Below are positions 12,101 to 25,659 of a stretch of DNA of 64,000 nt, in pieces. The translations under genes were made by a program, and so were the position numbers. The notes below the pieces were generated by a model that saw nothing but the letters and a program-made list of their open reading frames with translations, made no database searches and was not told the origin of the DNA. Position 1 is the first letter of the stretch. Every line of letters begins with the position of its first letter. The stretch is from Symsagittifera roscoffensis (taxonomy: Eukaryota > Xenacoelomorpha > Acoela > Convolutidae): the NCBI RefSeq assembly GCF_963678635.1, contig NC_087064.1, forward strand, positions 67,940,025 to 68,004,024. Reading direction: 5' to 3'.

Positions 12101-14204
12101 CTAAGTTACTAATATTGATTTTAACAGACCAAAGTTAAGCGGAAATGAGGTATTTGACGCGCCACTCATCAGTAATTTGAACAACTTTAGTAGTTTTTTA
12201 GCCGACCAACTCTAAAAGTTATTCGCGCCAGGTTTTTTTGAGAGAATTTTTTTAAAAGTTTTCTGTAAATTTTTGTCTTAATTTCACCTGCGGTCATCGC
12301 TAAATACATACTATAGTGTTTTAGGAGATTTCAATAACTAATTGATTGACCTGAAAAAAAACGGACCGTTTTTCCGGAAAATTTTGATCATTCCCACGAA
12401 AAAATTTTAGATCTGGCCCCTTGAATGATTGTTTTTGTGGATAAAAAAATTTCACAAAAATTGTAAGCTAAACTTCTTGACCGAAGTGTTTAGTTTTTTA
12501 TTGTTAACAAATTTTTATCTGAGCGGTTTTTTCTATCTGTTTCTTTGGCAAGATTAGGGAAAATTGTAGCAATATTTTTGCAGCACAGAAGCATTAAAAA
12601 ATCAAATTTATTGTGTATGACGTAACTGGCATGCATAAGCTCTTTATTCAGTGTCGTGAACAGATTTTTTGACATATCTCAATCCTAAATTTTTGCACTT
12701 AAAGACAATTTTCTAGTTGAAAAAACTGTTTTTTTTTCTTAGAGAAAGCCGGCTTTTACAGTGATTTCAATGGATCTTTAGAGTACAAAAGTGAAACTAC
12801 TTTTCCATTCACAATTGAAAAGGTATAGTCGATCGGTGCAAAAATAACTTCAATGGTTTTCGGTACAATGGGCACAAAAATGATGGACACGTTTATACAG
12901 AAAAGACTACAATTGACAAGATCCGGGCTTAGAATAAAGAAAACAATTACACAACTTAAATTACGTAATACATTTGAAGCTAGGTATCATATAAATTATA
13001 CATATTAACAAACCGTAATATGTCAACTCGCTGCAAAAAAAAAACTTAAAATATGACAACTCGCATTATTTCAGAAAAGCGACAACCTCGCAGCAAAAAA
13101 AATAATTAAGCAAATTTCTGTAACTACATTTTAGGTTAGCCTCAAACACTAATTCAAGCAATTATATTTTACTCCAATCCAACTTTAAGCCAAATTTAAG
13201 CGCAGCAGAGGAAGCCGTCACTACCTGCGAAAACCTGTATTAAGGTATTTTTTTTTCATTTTTGCGAGTTGTCGCTTTCCTCAAGTTTGCGGTTTGTCCT
13301 TAATTGCGAATTGACTTTCGTTTCAAATCTTGCGAGTAAAAATTCAACAAAATTTTCTTTAGTTTTTTTTCGAAACAAAATTACTCTGTTTATAACTAAA
13401 TTTATTTGTTTCTCTTTATTCCATCACTCCAAATTTTGTTAAAAAGCTCTAAGATTTATTTGCGTGTGAAAGTTTCAATGTCAGGTTTAAATTTATCAAA
13501 GAGTTTATCCATTTGTTTTGACCCGGGCTTTTATCCACCTGTATTTTATCCATTTGTTTTTTCTTGATTCAATGGTTTCCGTCATCCGTCATCATTTTCA
13601 TTTTCAACAGAAGTTACTTTTCATGCCCTGGACAAAGTAGCCGACTTATATATACTCTTTAAGGGTTTGTTCTCTTCGGCTGTAAGGGTTTGTTCATTCT
13701 TAATTATCTGGTTCGACCAACAATTTTGATCCAGCAGTATTGGTATATAAGTCGGACTAGAATTGATACATAAGTTGGCAATAGTCGATAACACGATAGA
13801 TTTATGAGCCAAGGCTATGGTACGTGAGTCAAGCAGGGTTGATATACAACTAAGCCAGCATAAAAACTATCAAGTTTTTACTGATTTTTTTAACATTAAA
13901 ATTACTGTCAATAAAAATCCTTGAGCGTGCGATGTCTTGTCATTTTTTTGTTCATTTTTCATAAAATGTTTCCAAGAAACAGAAGCTTCCTTTTACATTA
14001 AGTCTCATTAATTTGGTCGAAAAGTTTCCGTGGTTTTTGAGAAGATAGATGAGCTCTGGATGAACTTTGAAAAGGTCTCTGCCCAAACGATGATACAAAA
14101 GAGCCTTCAAGTTACGTGAACATCCCCTGTAATTTGGTTGCCGACACAATGGTACTCGAAGACACCATGAGCAAACACTACTGAAACCCCGCAGTAGTGG
14201 CAAG
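9169..14204. other. Long AT-rich region, no gene supported
   Basis: Open frames of up to about 100 codons occur on both strands (for example 10628-10936 plus and 13952-14203 minus), but they are Lys/Phe/Asn-rich translations of AT-rich DNA with no recognisable domain. Motifs of the form GCGACAACTCGC occur in both orientations around 13030-13275, hinting at a decayed inverted repeat. The block 14050-14200 is richer in GC than its surroundings but unrecognised. Confidence 0.5.
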
Positions 14205-14276
14205 ACCCCGCATCAACCCCGAATCAACCCCACATCAATCCCGCGTCAACCTCGCGTCAACTCCAAGACCCCGCAT
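14205..14276. repeat. Minisatellite of ~11-12-bp units
   Basis: Six or so copies of a CCCCGCATCAA unit, with variants CCCGAATCAAC, CCCACATCAATC, CCCGCGTCAAC and CTCGCGTCAAC, stand out as a GC-rich island. No open frame spans it meaningfully. Confidence 0.75.
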
Positions 14277-14659
14277 CCTTAGCTGTGGCAACCATTTACA
14301 ACAGTGCGTCATCCCATCACAGAATAATTGCAAACAGCCATTTGTAGAAAGGCGAGGGTGATAAAGGCTATCGTAGAAACTGGCACGGTAGCAGACGTTC
14401 TTTGGTTTAGTTCAGCTAATTAGCTGTATCAGCACTAAACGCAAACTCAAAACGCAACTTGCATCAATATTAATGTTGTTCAAACCATGAAGGCAAATCG
14501 TTTTCAGCAGCATTTATAAATGATTAGAAACACTCATAAATTTGTCCAAAATGAAAAATTGGCAGTTATCAAACTCACAGAGCTTCAACAATATTTTCAA
14601 GCTGATATTTTCATTGGAGTATAAAAAATATCCGTTAAAATTTTTTCTGATTGCTGATA
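14277..14659. other. Nothing recognised
   Basis: AT-rich sequence between the minisatellite and the next transposon-like element, with no open frame or repeat I can support. Confidence 0.4.
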
Positions 14660-15583
14660 CAGTCCTGCCCGCACTGACAAAACGGTTTGGGAATGATTTA
14701 AATTGATTTAAAATCGAATTTAAATTGATCCAAAATGATTAACACTGTACAAGTTACGAACTGAATTGGACATTAAATCTATTTAAATTGATCTTCTTTG
14801 AAAAATTTGGATCGATCTAAGTGTCTACAAAACAATTTTCAAACCAATTTAAGCAAAAATTTATCCATCAAAACCAGAAAAAGGTCAAAATAAATCAGAC
14901 TTTGAGCTCAAAAGTTTTTTATAAAATTGTAGAAAATAAACAATGTAATCGAGATTTTGAGCAAAGCCCTATGGAACAAATCGAAAAAATAACCGATATA
15001 AATCAGATGGCAACCTAAATCATTCCAAGCCTAAATCATTCCAAAAACAATTTGAATTATTTGGTCTTTTTATTATACTACCAGACGATGTAAAATTAAA
15101 AATGGTTGGCGTTGAATAAATGCAAAGACACTCAAAAACGACGATGTTGGAAAATTCGCAAAAAAATTGATTTAAATCCGTTTTAAAATCTTTAAAAACA
15201 TAATTTATTTATCACTGAAAAAAAAATAATTTTCAGTCAATTTAAAATCAATTTTGATCAAATGTTTTAGCTGCGACTTAAGATCAAGTTAAATCAATTT
15301 CAATTAGATCCAAATCAACCTTTATCTTTTTTATTTAATCTTTATACTTTTTTCACGCTAAAATTGATCGTTGAGTTGTCGTGAAAGCCCATCTTTGGGA
15401 TAAATTCGCACATTAAGCTGCACCATATCAATTTTGGTAAAGTTGTAAGCAATTTTTTGGTAATTTAATTTTTCGTCTAATTTTAACCTAATTTGAAAAT
15501 TCTTTCACGTTTGAGCCTAATGGAAAACACGTTTGAAAATTCTTATTTTGTTCATTTTGTCCGGATAATTTAAATCAGCACTG
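14660..15583. mobile_element. Tc1/mariner-like MITE (family D), decayed copy
   Basis: The right end reads TTTAAATCAGCACTG followed by TA at 15584-15585 and is preceded by a TTCATTTTGTCCGGATAA block, as at the right end of the element at 38265-38875. The proposed left end, TA then CAGTCCTG at 14658, matches only over the first bases. The interior is low-complexity ATTGATTTAAAT sequence without a transposase. The right end is solid; the left boundary is a guess. Confidence 0.4.
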
Positions 15584-18500
15584 TATTAGTACGAATTTTG
15601 GAAAATCAATTGGAACATACATATTACCTTAGTTTTTAAAAAGACGGAATAAAACTTTGATACACTTGCAAACATGAAAAAAATTTTAGGCTGAGAAAAA
15701 AAAATTTTTTTAACAAAGATTTGATTTGCTGGAGGCATATGTTTATTTAATTATTTGAATGAAACCTTGAAATAACTAAAAACAGTAAGAGCATTCAAGT
15801 TTTAATCTTGCTTTGAGGAGTTTTGCATCGATACAAATCTTTACTTGACTTGACAACTTAAACATTCGCAATATATTGTGTTCATTCAGAATTAATTTCC
15901 CCACTTGAACCCATTTTTTTGTTAAATTGCTTCAGTTTTCAGACCCAATTTATTTAAGGGCTTTTATGACGATAACAACTGTAAGAATATTTTCTGTCGA
16001 ATTGATCATTAAACTGTCTGACAATTGCCAATGTTAGTCAAATTCATGTCCGTTCCAATTAACAAGCCTCGTTATTCATATTACCATGAAACGTAAATTT
16101 GAGAATAATCCGGAAGACAAAGCTATATAGTAACTGCAAATAAAAGCAGCGTTTTGTCAAATAAAATGCTTACTTTGTTGAGTGTTTTTAGTGATGACGA
16201 CTTTTGTTTTTCCTTTTTTGGTTTCTATTAACTCAGTGTTTCTAGCAAATCTAATTCAGTGCTGAGAAGAGTTAAATGGATTTTTTGAAACTTGAGCCTA
16301 TTTTCGTGAAGCGACATATTGAGTACTTTTCGCCCACTTTATGCTTAATTTACAGAAACCGTTCAACACATTTTCACCAAAAAACAAAACTATCTCTTCT
16401 CTTCGTAGATTATGGATTGAATTGCACAGAAAGGAAAAGTGTAATTTTTACATTTTCTTTTAGTATTTATTTGTTAAATTACAAGGACATTACTTCAATA
16501 ACTATGCTGATGAGAGCCATACAAGGGCCATACAAGCGTTTCGTGACGCTTATCTAACTGGATGTGATTAGATATTAATGAACAGATTGCTATTTAATCT
16601 AATAAACATTCTTGTAATTGCAACCTTGAAATTTATTTACTCTCGTCAGTAGCGCCCAATGGGTGGCATGAGCTAATAACGGGAAAGTCGCCGGGTAAAA
16701 AAAACAGAACAGATTTTTTTTGTTGATAAATTTTCACAGGAAACCCAAAACTGCTATTTTTGCTTAAATCTTTGTGGAGAGAAAATTAGGATGAATAAGT
16801 AGTTTTCTTAAAATATGAGTCCCCTTTTTTCGATAAATTTTTTTTTTCTAAAAAAATAGCAAAAGTTTAATACTGCGTGTCAAAAACATCACCTAAAAAG
16901 TACTAGTGTCACCTTCACATTGAAATTTGAGTTTGGTTGAAAAACGAAAACAAGAAAAAGCCAAAAAGCCAAAGTGTATAATCTAATCTCTTTCTGAAGT
17001 CCTCCAGAAGAAAACAAATAATGCACTCAAATTCTTGTGTTACATTCGTCTATTATTTTATATTCACTCGCTTGTGCGTTTTCTTTTTAAATTTACATAA
17101 ATTTATTTAATACGACTTAATCGTATGCGACTTTTGTTTGAGCCGTGTCACTTTACTTCGACTGGCCTGGTTTTTAACTGTTCCAAATTTTTTTTTATAC
17201 CAACAATTTCATAATGGTGAGTGAAATTTCTTGTCCATATAGCCAGGGTTCCTAGCCTCGAACCGAAAATTCTTTTGGTTCGAAAACTTTTTTGATTTGA
17301 AGTGTTTTTTTATCTCATACACTGATTTGAACTCGTAGTGTAGTGTAAAATGATATGCCACCTTCAAGCAATATAAGGTTGCGAGATTTCGATTAACTTA
17401 CAAGGTTAAAACCACTATGATGACTTAATAACTTAAAAGCTGATGACATCCATTATCGCTCGACCAATCCGAACTACTTTCTTAAGATGCAAATAGCAAG
17501 GGAAGGCCCCTTGTTCAAAAGCTTGACCTCTGAGACGGGGGTTCGGTCGAAATCTTGAGGTCACTAAGTTGGAGTCATGAGTCGAACACGACCATTAGTT
17601 GAATAGGTCAAATCATGTGTCAAACTGGGTCGAGCCTTAAGTCAAATAAGGTCCTATTCAGCATAATAAGGTCCTATTCCTCTCTTTAATCCACAAATCG
17701 TAAATTTCAGGTGATTTTTAAATAAATTTTGAGATCAATTCCAATTAGCACATACAAATTGATAACCAAAATAGACAAATGGAGAGAAACTGAATGCAGT
17801 TTTGGCATGAAAAAGTTTTAAAAAGTCAAGCTTCATTATTTGCTTATTTTGCTGGATATTTGCTTCATTAGAGTTTTCTTCAAAACGAAAAAAATGTATT
17901 TCCAATTTTTATTTGATTTTTAAAATCTAATGCTTTGTTTAATAAAATTTTTCTTCCCCATTATATTTACTGGTCAAAGTATAAGCTATTCAAAACAACC
18001 ATGTTTTCTAAGCAAATCAAGAATCAGCGTACGAGGCATTTACCTTCTGTGGTGTGTCACAGACATGTTAATGGCTAAACAAGCTATTTGAGCTGTGTCC
18101 GTTTGGTCTGACTGTGCCCCTTAGGTTGTACAAGGACGAAGTTTTAACTCGCAAAGTTTTTTGGCAGTTTTTTTAGCTCAAGCAATTCTGTAGAATTTTT
18201 TTAACAAAAGCGGTGTTGTTTTTTGTTTCTGGATTGCTTTTGAGTGCCAGAATTTGCATAAAGGAAATGTTTTGGCTGCGATTTCGGACCAATGAACCAG
18301 CTTGTTTTGTAATTTTTTTAAATTCGATTTCATAGGCAAATCAATTGTCATGAAATAAATCAACTTATCTGGTTGTTTTTTTTTTTGAAAAAACATGCTC
18401 CTCATATATGCTATTGCCCAGCCTCTGCAGTCATATGGCTCTGCTTTAGTGGCAGAGGTAAGACAGTTGAAAAAAAATCATTATTACTAATCACTAACTC

Positions 18501-18788
18501 GCTAACCAGAACTTACCAATGCTACCGCTCAGTGCCAACACTATGGAGATGGAGAGCTTTGGTCAATTGAAAGTGTTTAACTTGATACTAGATCTGTCAT
18601 AATTAAAAGATAACGTTTTCGTAACGTTTTTGTTCGGATTTGGAAAAAAGTGCTGAAGATTCATTGTTTGTGTGGTTTTTCTTTTTGACTGAAAACTTTG
18701 AACTCGAATCACTGGTAGGCTTTTCCCTAATGAACGTGGATTCGATTCGAAAATATCGGCAGTACTACGCGGAACGCGGTAAAAACAA
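15584..18788. other. AT-rich region, nothing recognised
   Basis: No exon-like block with good splice sites. A duplicated AAGGTCCTATTC stretch at about 17648-17680 lies in a slightly GC-richer segment (17450-17690). Open frames here, such as 16276-16557, lack recognisable features. Confidence 0.45.
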
Positions 18789-19596
18789 GGATACCCGGGA
18801 TGACCGAAACTTCTTATCATACAATTCCCATATATGAGAAACTTCTTGTCATACAATTCCATACAATGCCATACGTACAGAAAATTGTATGAAATCTCTA
18901 TGATAAACTTTTTTCCATAAATGAAAATTGTATGATAGGTGTTTTTCCATAAACCAAAAAATTTGATTTTTTCTTCTAAATTTATTTCTGATAATTTTTC
19001 GGTTGTGTTTGCAGCCGAACAGAAGTGACAAAGACCTTGGTTACTCAAAGCACCAAAGGTTGGACGGTCTTTGCATTTACAATACATAGAAAACGACCTG
19101 AGTACGGCTGTCTTTCACAATTGATATAGCAAAAGCAACAAACTTTTAGTTTTTGGCAAACTTTTCAATGGTCATTATTTTAAATGTTTGAATTTTCAAA
19201 TTATCAGACATTGATCATGGCACATATAAACAGCCCATACAAAAGATGAAAAAAGTTTATTTGCGTACGAAATTCGATTTGCGGTTGAAAAAAAAACAAG
19301 AAGTTTTTGGGCCAAATTTTCAAAATTACTCTGAAAATTCCATCAAAAAAATGCCAGTCATACAATTTCCATATATGGGAATTGTATGATAAGCATTTTT
19401 TCAAAAAACGAAAACCTCGGTTTCTTTAACCAGACTATTTTGTTAGAATCAAACAACCGCAGAAATAAATTTATATCTTTTTTCAACCATTTTTAGAAAT
19501 TGTATGAAAATTGTATGACAAGCATTTTTCCACACACTTGATGTATGGAATTGTATGATAAGCATTTTTGGTGTATGGAGGTCAACCCGGGTAGCC
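18789..19596. mobile_element. Foldback/MITE-like element with inverted ends
   Basis: The left end GGATACCCGGGATGACC at 18789 and the right end GGTCAACCCGGGTAGCC at 19580-19596 are inverted copies. Each is followed inward by CTTATCATACAATTCC, so the terminal repeats span about 40-60 bp. Inside, the palindromic motif CATACAATTCC...GGAATTGTATG recurs at least five times (for example 18815-18880 and 19357-19400). An apparent 174-codon minus-strand frame at 18563-19087 is a translation of these repeats and not a gene. Confidence 0.6.
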
Positions 19597-22500
19597 CGTG
19601 TGATGAGAGAACTAGTGAATCGGAGAATATTTGCGAATAGTTATATTCAAAAACTGAAAAACAACCAAAAAAAGGGAGAAAAAAAAACGTTTCTATTTTT
19701 GCACAAATTTTTTCTTCCTTTTTTGTAATAAAAATTTAATGGCAAACTATTGCTAAATATCCTAAGTATCCTCAGAAGTATCTTAAGTTTGTTTTCTTTT
19801 CTCAACCTAGAGGGTCAATTTATAAATAAAAAACGTTTCTTGACCGCTGCACTTGCTCAAATTCAGGCTAGAACGCAAAAGTTTCCAGCCAGTTTTTATC
19901 GACACTAGGATAATTTTACTATCTGATAATTTTACTATCTGATAATTTTACCAAATGCTATATTACTCAACCCAACGTTTATTTGTGGTACCTAATTTCA
20001 CGTGCAAAAAAAAGAAAAAGAAAAAACAACAACAAACACGAGACAAATATTCTCGTTCCTCTCTATTTTCAATGGTCCGAACAAGAAAACAAAATGACAT
20101 GATTTAGCAAGTTAAATATCATACTAGAAGACATTTATGCCATCATATATTAGACAGAAATGCCGAAAGGAAAAATTTTAATAAATCGAATTTAATAGAA
20201 ACGACAATTGGTTGACAAAACTGAGCTGATTTCATTGGAAAAAGCGACGACTGGTTGCAGGGCAGATAAGTTGGGAACATTCCTTTCGTTGTTTCATAGC
20301 AAATCCTTCTGTCCGTTAACGCTTTGTTGTTTGCGTGTTTTTTGATTTGCCTGATCATATTTCTTGAGCTTACTGTGCAACTTAATGTCTCTGCTTTCAA
20401 AGAAAATAGCGGAATATTTGTGATCGATTTAAATTCGTTCTCCAGAACGATTTCGACCTTTTGAACATTCTTCTTCATGCTTTTTTCACATAAAAAACGT
20501 TTTAAGCAGTTTTCGACCTCTGATCATTTTTTTACCGGTTAAAAGAAATGAAACACTGAACGCGACAACCTTTCCGGATCTGTATTTTCAAAGCTCTCAT
20601 AAAATATTCAAAACTACCTAAAACACTTTTTTAATTTTGAACTCAGGGAACCGAGAGTAGTTCAGTTTGATATTGAAAATTCTGCCAGTACTATAAAAGT
20701 TTTTTTATTGATGTGGAATAAGTAATTAAAGTATTATTTGCTTGAAGACTTGGACAATTTTGACAAAACATTTTGATTTTTTCTTTTTGTTTCCATGAAA
20801 AAGGGATAGAACTTACTTTCTTCAAAATTCATTTTGGACAGTTGGTAAGTCTTTCCTTACTCCAAGTTACGCTAGTCTATTCAAGGTTTAATATATGACA
20901 AATTTTGTTGAGCATAAATTGATTTATTTTGATTTGTTGACCTAGTTAAATTTATTTTGCTCCCATAACCGCCCGCCCTAATTTTTTTCTATTAAAACCT
21001 TTGAACGAAAAAAATATCTTTTTTTTTTGGTTATTGTTAAAATGGCGGTAATTGAGGCTTTTTGTGCTACTTTTTGCACAGCTATCCCTTTTTTAAGCAA
21101 ATGGTTTCTTGAGTAACAGCCTGACTGAGTAACTTGCCTCAGACTTTTAAAATGGCACCATAATTGGAAAAACGGCTGTGAAACGTTTTCACGCTCCAAT
21201 GACCTATCGTTGATTCTCTTCATATTCAGGTAATGATTTTGAAATAGCTTTGAAAGTTTTGTCATAATTAAACATATTTTCATCCTGATTTCAAGATTAG
21301 AAAAAACCTTTTACCAGTGATTTTTTTGTCGGAACACAAAGCAGGATATTTGTTTGTTTCTATTAAGGCTTTCAGCAACGAATTGTTATACGCTGAACAT
21401 CGTTTCATATTGAGTTGTATTAATACATAATATAGGCTAAAAAACGCCTTACGAAAAAATAGTGATGTAAACAGGGGGGTTGCCATATTTTTTCAAAGGG
21501 TCCCTCCTTGGGTACAACTTTACGACATCCATTTTTGGCTGAATAACCTCAAAGTTTTTCTACAGTTGCTTTCGACGCCAAAAATACCATATTTGAGAGA
21601 GAGCGCTTTTCTGTTTAAGCTTTTAAAGTTCAGCGCAAAGCAAGGTTCTTTGGCCAAATTATTTGTAAAAATTTCGGAAAAAATGCTTTTGGGCCGTGTT
21701 TAAATTTCAATAACCAAATTGAAGTCACTTATTAATGCCTTTTTTTTAAAAGGAAAAGTCTTCAGTTTTGTTTTTGGCTTATGTTTATTTTAATTTCATT
21801 CGGTGAAAGATTCCCAATTGTGAAACTGCAAATAGTGCAAAAAACCTGATTGAAATCATATTTAGGAAATTTATCAAAAAATTTGTTTAGCAGAGGATTT
21901 TATTTTTAAGATTTGCCAGCGGAACAAAAAATAATTTGTGACCAATTTCTCTCAATTTTTGTTAGTACTCTGAAAAATTGTCAATCATTGCAACCTTTGC
22001 AAATGGAAAGAACTTCAAAAAAAATTCATCACCAAAATCGAAAACATTTATCAATTTTTTGGCGTTCTTGAGTTCATTGACGCTTTCTATTGGCTACGTG
22101 CTCAAAGAATGGCATGTGGCAAAAAACAATTTGGCACAAAAAAATGCCTAATTGATTCTTTCGAGGCAACACTTAATAAATTTGGTACATTTTAGAAAGC
22201 TTTGACATGTTTTTTTGAATGTTTTTTTAATGTTTTTATTTTTTTAATGTTTTTTATGGTTTTTTTAAATATCACGCTAGCAAAACCCTAGATCCGCGCC
22301 TGAGTAATTTAAAGGAAAGTGACGCATATTAAATTACTTGACTCTGCAAATGTAGCGAAAAGTGGAAGTCTGAAAAGGAAAGTTGCAAAAACTGTCTGTC
22401 GCTTTCGCTCTTCTGCTACTTTAGTTTCATTTGAGATAAAAATTTTAACGTTGATATCTGCTAAACAGCTTTTTCATGGTAAACAAATTAAATTTTCTGA

Positions 22501-24103
22501 CACACTCATTCTAAATAACGTACAGCAAAAAACCGGGCATCTGGCCTGAACATCAAAGAAAATTTTGAAGCACAAAAAATTGCAATGAGGGCGGGAAAAA
22601 CAATAAAATTATATTTTTCGATTTTGTACAATTTTTTTTCAAACCAAACAGAGAAATGATCAGATTATTCACGGTTCGGTCCTTTCAAAAAGGCATACTT
22701 TCGTTTTATTTTTTTGCCAATTTTGACACAATTTTTATAAGGCTTTTCTGAGATTCTTAAGGAGTAGGTAAACTGGGGAAAAAGTACAAAGACAAAAACT
22801 TAATATTTGAAACCATTATTTGAAATTTTCATTGTTCTGATTTCTCTTGATGGGTGGTTTCCATTTTATGAAATGCAAAAAAAAAATCAAATTGGAGAAT
22901 GAGTTCTCGATTTAAATCAAAGATAGCTCTTCATTAGCAGGTATACACATTTTATACACTTTTTCACTTTAAAACGAGAAATTTTTTCCGATTAAAATGT
23001 TCTCTATGTTTTTTTAGAGAAGAATTCTCATCAATTGCAGCCAATAGGGATAAAAAATATGGATTTGTTTTTTCCAATTATTACTTGTATTGATACGTTA
23101 AGCCGTCGTTTTCACTGTTTTTTTATTTAGTTACTTTGTAAGAAATCTGAGTAAGGCTTTTGAAAGTTTTTGTTCAAAATTTTCGAATTTTTTTTTGAAA
23201 AAACTGAAATGAGAAAGCTAACATTTTGGTGTCAGGATCAAACTGTGAAAAATCTTAAATCCTCCAAATGTGATTGTCATTAACAGGGATGCCCAAACTG
23301 CGATTTGACTAGGGGTGGATCTAAATGGAGTCTAAACTGCCACCCTAATTTGCGCTAAAAAGTTTCCGGTTGCACGCCGAAAAAAAGTGATATAGGGGTT
23401 TGACTGGAAACCCGCCCGAACGAATCAATTCCATTTGCTAATTTTTGAACAACCTCTTTGGCATTATTTGCCAATGCCATTTTTGGTTGACCAACCCGTA
23501 AGATTTTTGATTTTCTGGTTATAATTTCTTTTTCTGTGAATAAAGCTTTTGTGTCTCGTCTAATTACTCCTTTTTGAAATTGTGTTTTTTAATATTTTGC
23601 TTTTGATCCAAATTTTTGCACTTCATGAATACTGTATGATTTAGATCCATCATATAATGTGATTTATTAAACTTGCAAGAACAAAATTTTTGTAATCGAG
23701 AGCGTGATTTTTTTTCCCAAAAAAAAACTTTTTTTACAAATCTGTTAGAAGTTGAGCTTGCCTTATTATTGAACTTCAAGCAAATACAGGCTGCTCCTTT
23801 TTTACAGGTAACACTGTAGCTTTTACGCCCTAAGGCCAGGGGTTCGAGTCTTGGCCGGGTCTTTTCTTCCAGCATGCATTATCTGGTTTTTTTTTTCGGG
23901 AAAATTGACTGGTCAGATTTTAGTTTGTCTGCTTATGTTTTACCGGCTTACTTTCCACATCTCAAATTTTTACTTTGCATTAAAAAAATGCTGTAATGCT
24001 CGCTAGTTGTATTTCTCAACTCTTCATCTGAAATGGCATCTAAATGACTTAACATCTAAATGAGTAAATGACTGTTTGCCTATGAGGTTAGGGACGTTAC
24101 CTG
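19597..24103. other. AT-rich region with repeat fragments
   Basis: No gene supported. An end CCCTAGATCCGCGCCTG at about 22286-22302 matches the right terminus of the hAT-like MITE family; its left end was not found. A GGGGTTCGAGTC motif at about 23839, followed by TTTT, resembles an RNA polymerase III box B with no tRNA around it. Minus-strand frames at 20143-20478 and 23564-23875 have no recognisable domain. Confidence 0.4.
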
Positions 24104-24175
24104 GAGAGTGTTGCTAAAGTGGATAAGTATCCACCGCTAAATTAAGTAGTCGGAGGTTCGATGCCAATTATCCGT
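24104..24175 (+). other. tRNA-like pseudogene or SINE head
   Basis: TTGCTAAAGTGGATAAG resembles the A box and D arm of a serine-type tRNA, and GGAGGTTCGATGCC at 24152-24165 resembles the B box and T loop with plausible spacing; an ACCGCTAAA segment sits where an anticodon loop would be. Acceptor stem pairing is not convincing and I could not fold a full cloverleaf, so this is more likely a tRNA-derived repeat than a functional tRNA. The stretch 24176-25532 shows nothing else. Confidence 0.25.
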
Positions 24176-25558
24176 GGTTGTTGCTTGAAAATAATGCGTT
24201 ATAAACCAGCCCAAAAATATCCAAAAAACCGTACTTAGACCCCTATACAAGAAAAGAGCGCATGCTTATGAGCTTGACAAATACTTTTTGAGAATTTTTC
24301 GAACAATCATGTTTGTCCTAACTTCTCGAAACTTGCATTGTTTTCCGAATTGCTCAGGATTCCAACACAATTTCGGTGTCCATGATACAAATATGTACCA
24401 TTAAACTACCGCTTCTGAATAGTTGGATTCAAAATACTTTTTTTTTCAAAATCATAGACATGAAACCAAATTAACAAAATTTCGATTTTGATAGAACAGT
24501 TTTATTCGTGACAGTTGATATCTTCGGTATTTTTTGCTAGGTGCGATTGCGAAATTTTTTCGTTCTCTACGCGGGTGTTAGTTTAAGTCGCGTGACCTAA
24601 AAAAAATAGGTGTTACGATTAAAAAAAATACGATAAAACCATGTCTAGTGAGTTCTCGGCATCGTGTCGACCTTGTCTACAGATTTTTACAGCTTTTGTA
24701 AGTCGTCAAACAACATTTGGGCGTACTTTGAAGAGAGTTTGATGAGAAAAAAGTTTAATTAATGTCGTGATCTGCTCTCGAAAACAAAAGTACTTCCATC
24801 AGTTTTTTACTTTCGAAAAGAAAAGTATTCACTGCAGATTTTGCTTGCTGAAAAAGCTTGCTGAAAGTCTTGTCTGTTAAATGAAAAAATAGGTCCATCA
24901 ACACAAAACAGTACCAGCATAAAAGAATACAAAAACAGAAAACGTCGTTAAAAAATAAATCAGAAAAGTAGCTGGAAGAGAATACAAAAATTACTTGTCA
25001 GAGTTTTTTATTGTCAGAATATGTGTTACAAATTGAAATGATTTACCTGAAAATTTGAGATTGATCAAAAAGAAGTCATAGTGTAGAGCCTAAATTCAGA
25101 AATATTCATTGCATCTTCATAAATAAGCGTCAGAAAACGAAAAATTGGTGGTTTTAAGCCATATATGTAAGCAAAACTTGTATATTTGTTATATTTAAAT
25201 TAATTCTAATCTAGAAGCCAGCCTGGAATGCATGAAAATTACACGATGTTGATTTGTAAATTTGTAAATTTATATCGTGAGACATGTATTTTATAAGTTT
25301 CGGTTTATGTTGATAACTTACATATTCCTGCAAAAACAGTCTGTGAAAAAGTGTGAAAAAATTTTTATTGGTTTTTCGTCCCTCGTTGATAATCTTCTTA
25401 AATCTTCGTGTGGATATAAATTTTCTTGAACTTTTTTTGTTAATAAACCTTATTCTGAAAACTACTGGTGGATAATCTTGTTAAATTTTCTCGTGGGCTA
25501 AATCATCTCAAGTTAAGTGTGATCTTTTGTAGTGGACGAGTTCCTGAGCAACAGTGGG

Positions 25559-25659
25559 ATGATGGACTTGGGCCACTTGAGTCTGGAGGAGAAATTGCAG
25601 ATCATTCGGGTGTTGAAAAGGGACGAGCGCCTCCTACACACAGAGTCCAACAGGGTCCT
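25559..25659 (+). CDS. SYTL: SYTL (synaptotagmin-like) exon 1: SHD1 Rab-binding helix
   Basis: It encodes MMDLGHLSLEEKLQIIRVLK then RDERLLHTESNRV, the first half of the Slp homology domain (SHD1), a long helix that contacts the switch regions of GTP-bound Rab27/Rab3 in this family. The exon ends at a GTGAGT donor, leaving two bases that join the G of exon 2 to make Leu34. The start is taken at the ATG at 25559, with a second ATG right after it. The frame stays open upstream only to 25523, and an acceptor-like TTTTGTAG ends at 25532. So the exon may begin at 25533, with 5' UTR or a few more residues (DEFLSNSG) from an upstream exon. The family normally starts a few residues before this helix, which fits a start here. 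Confidence 0.8.

Noticed and set aside
13952-14203. 83-codon minus-strand frame with Cys and Arg-rich sequence
   Set aside because: Composition is better than average but I could not match any family, and no exon boundaries fit.
14205-14276. CRISPR-like short repeats
   Set aside because: Units are contiguous 11-12-bp minisatellite copies without spacers, in a eukaryotic genome.
18563-19087. 174-codon minus-strand open frame
   Set aside because: It lies on the foldback element and its sequence is a translation of repeated CATACAATTCC motifs; no domain.
20143-20478. 111-codon minus-strand open frame
   Set aside because: No homology recognised and no exon-like boundaries; chance open frame in AT-rich DNA.
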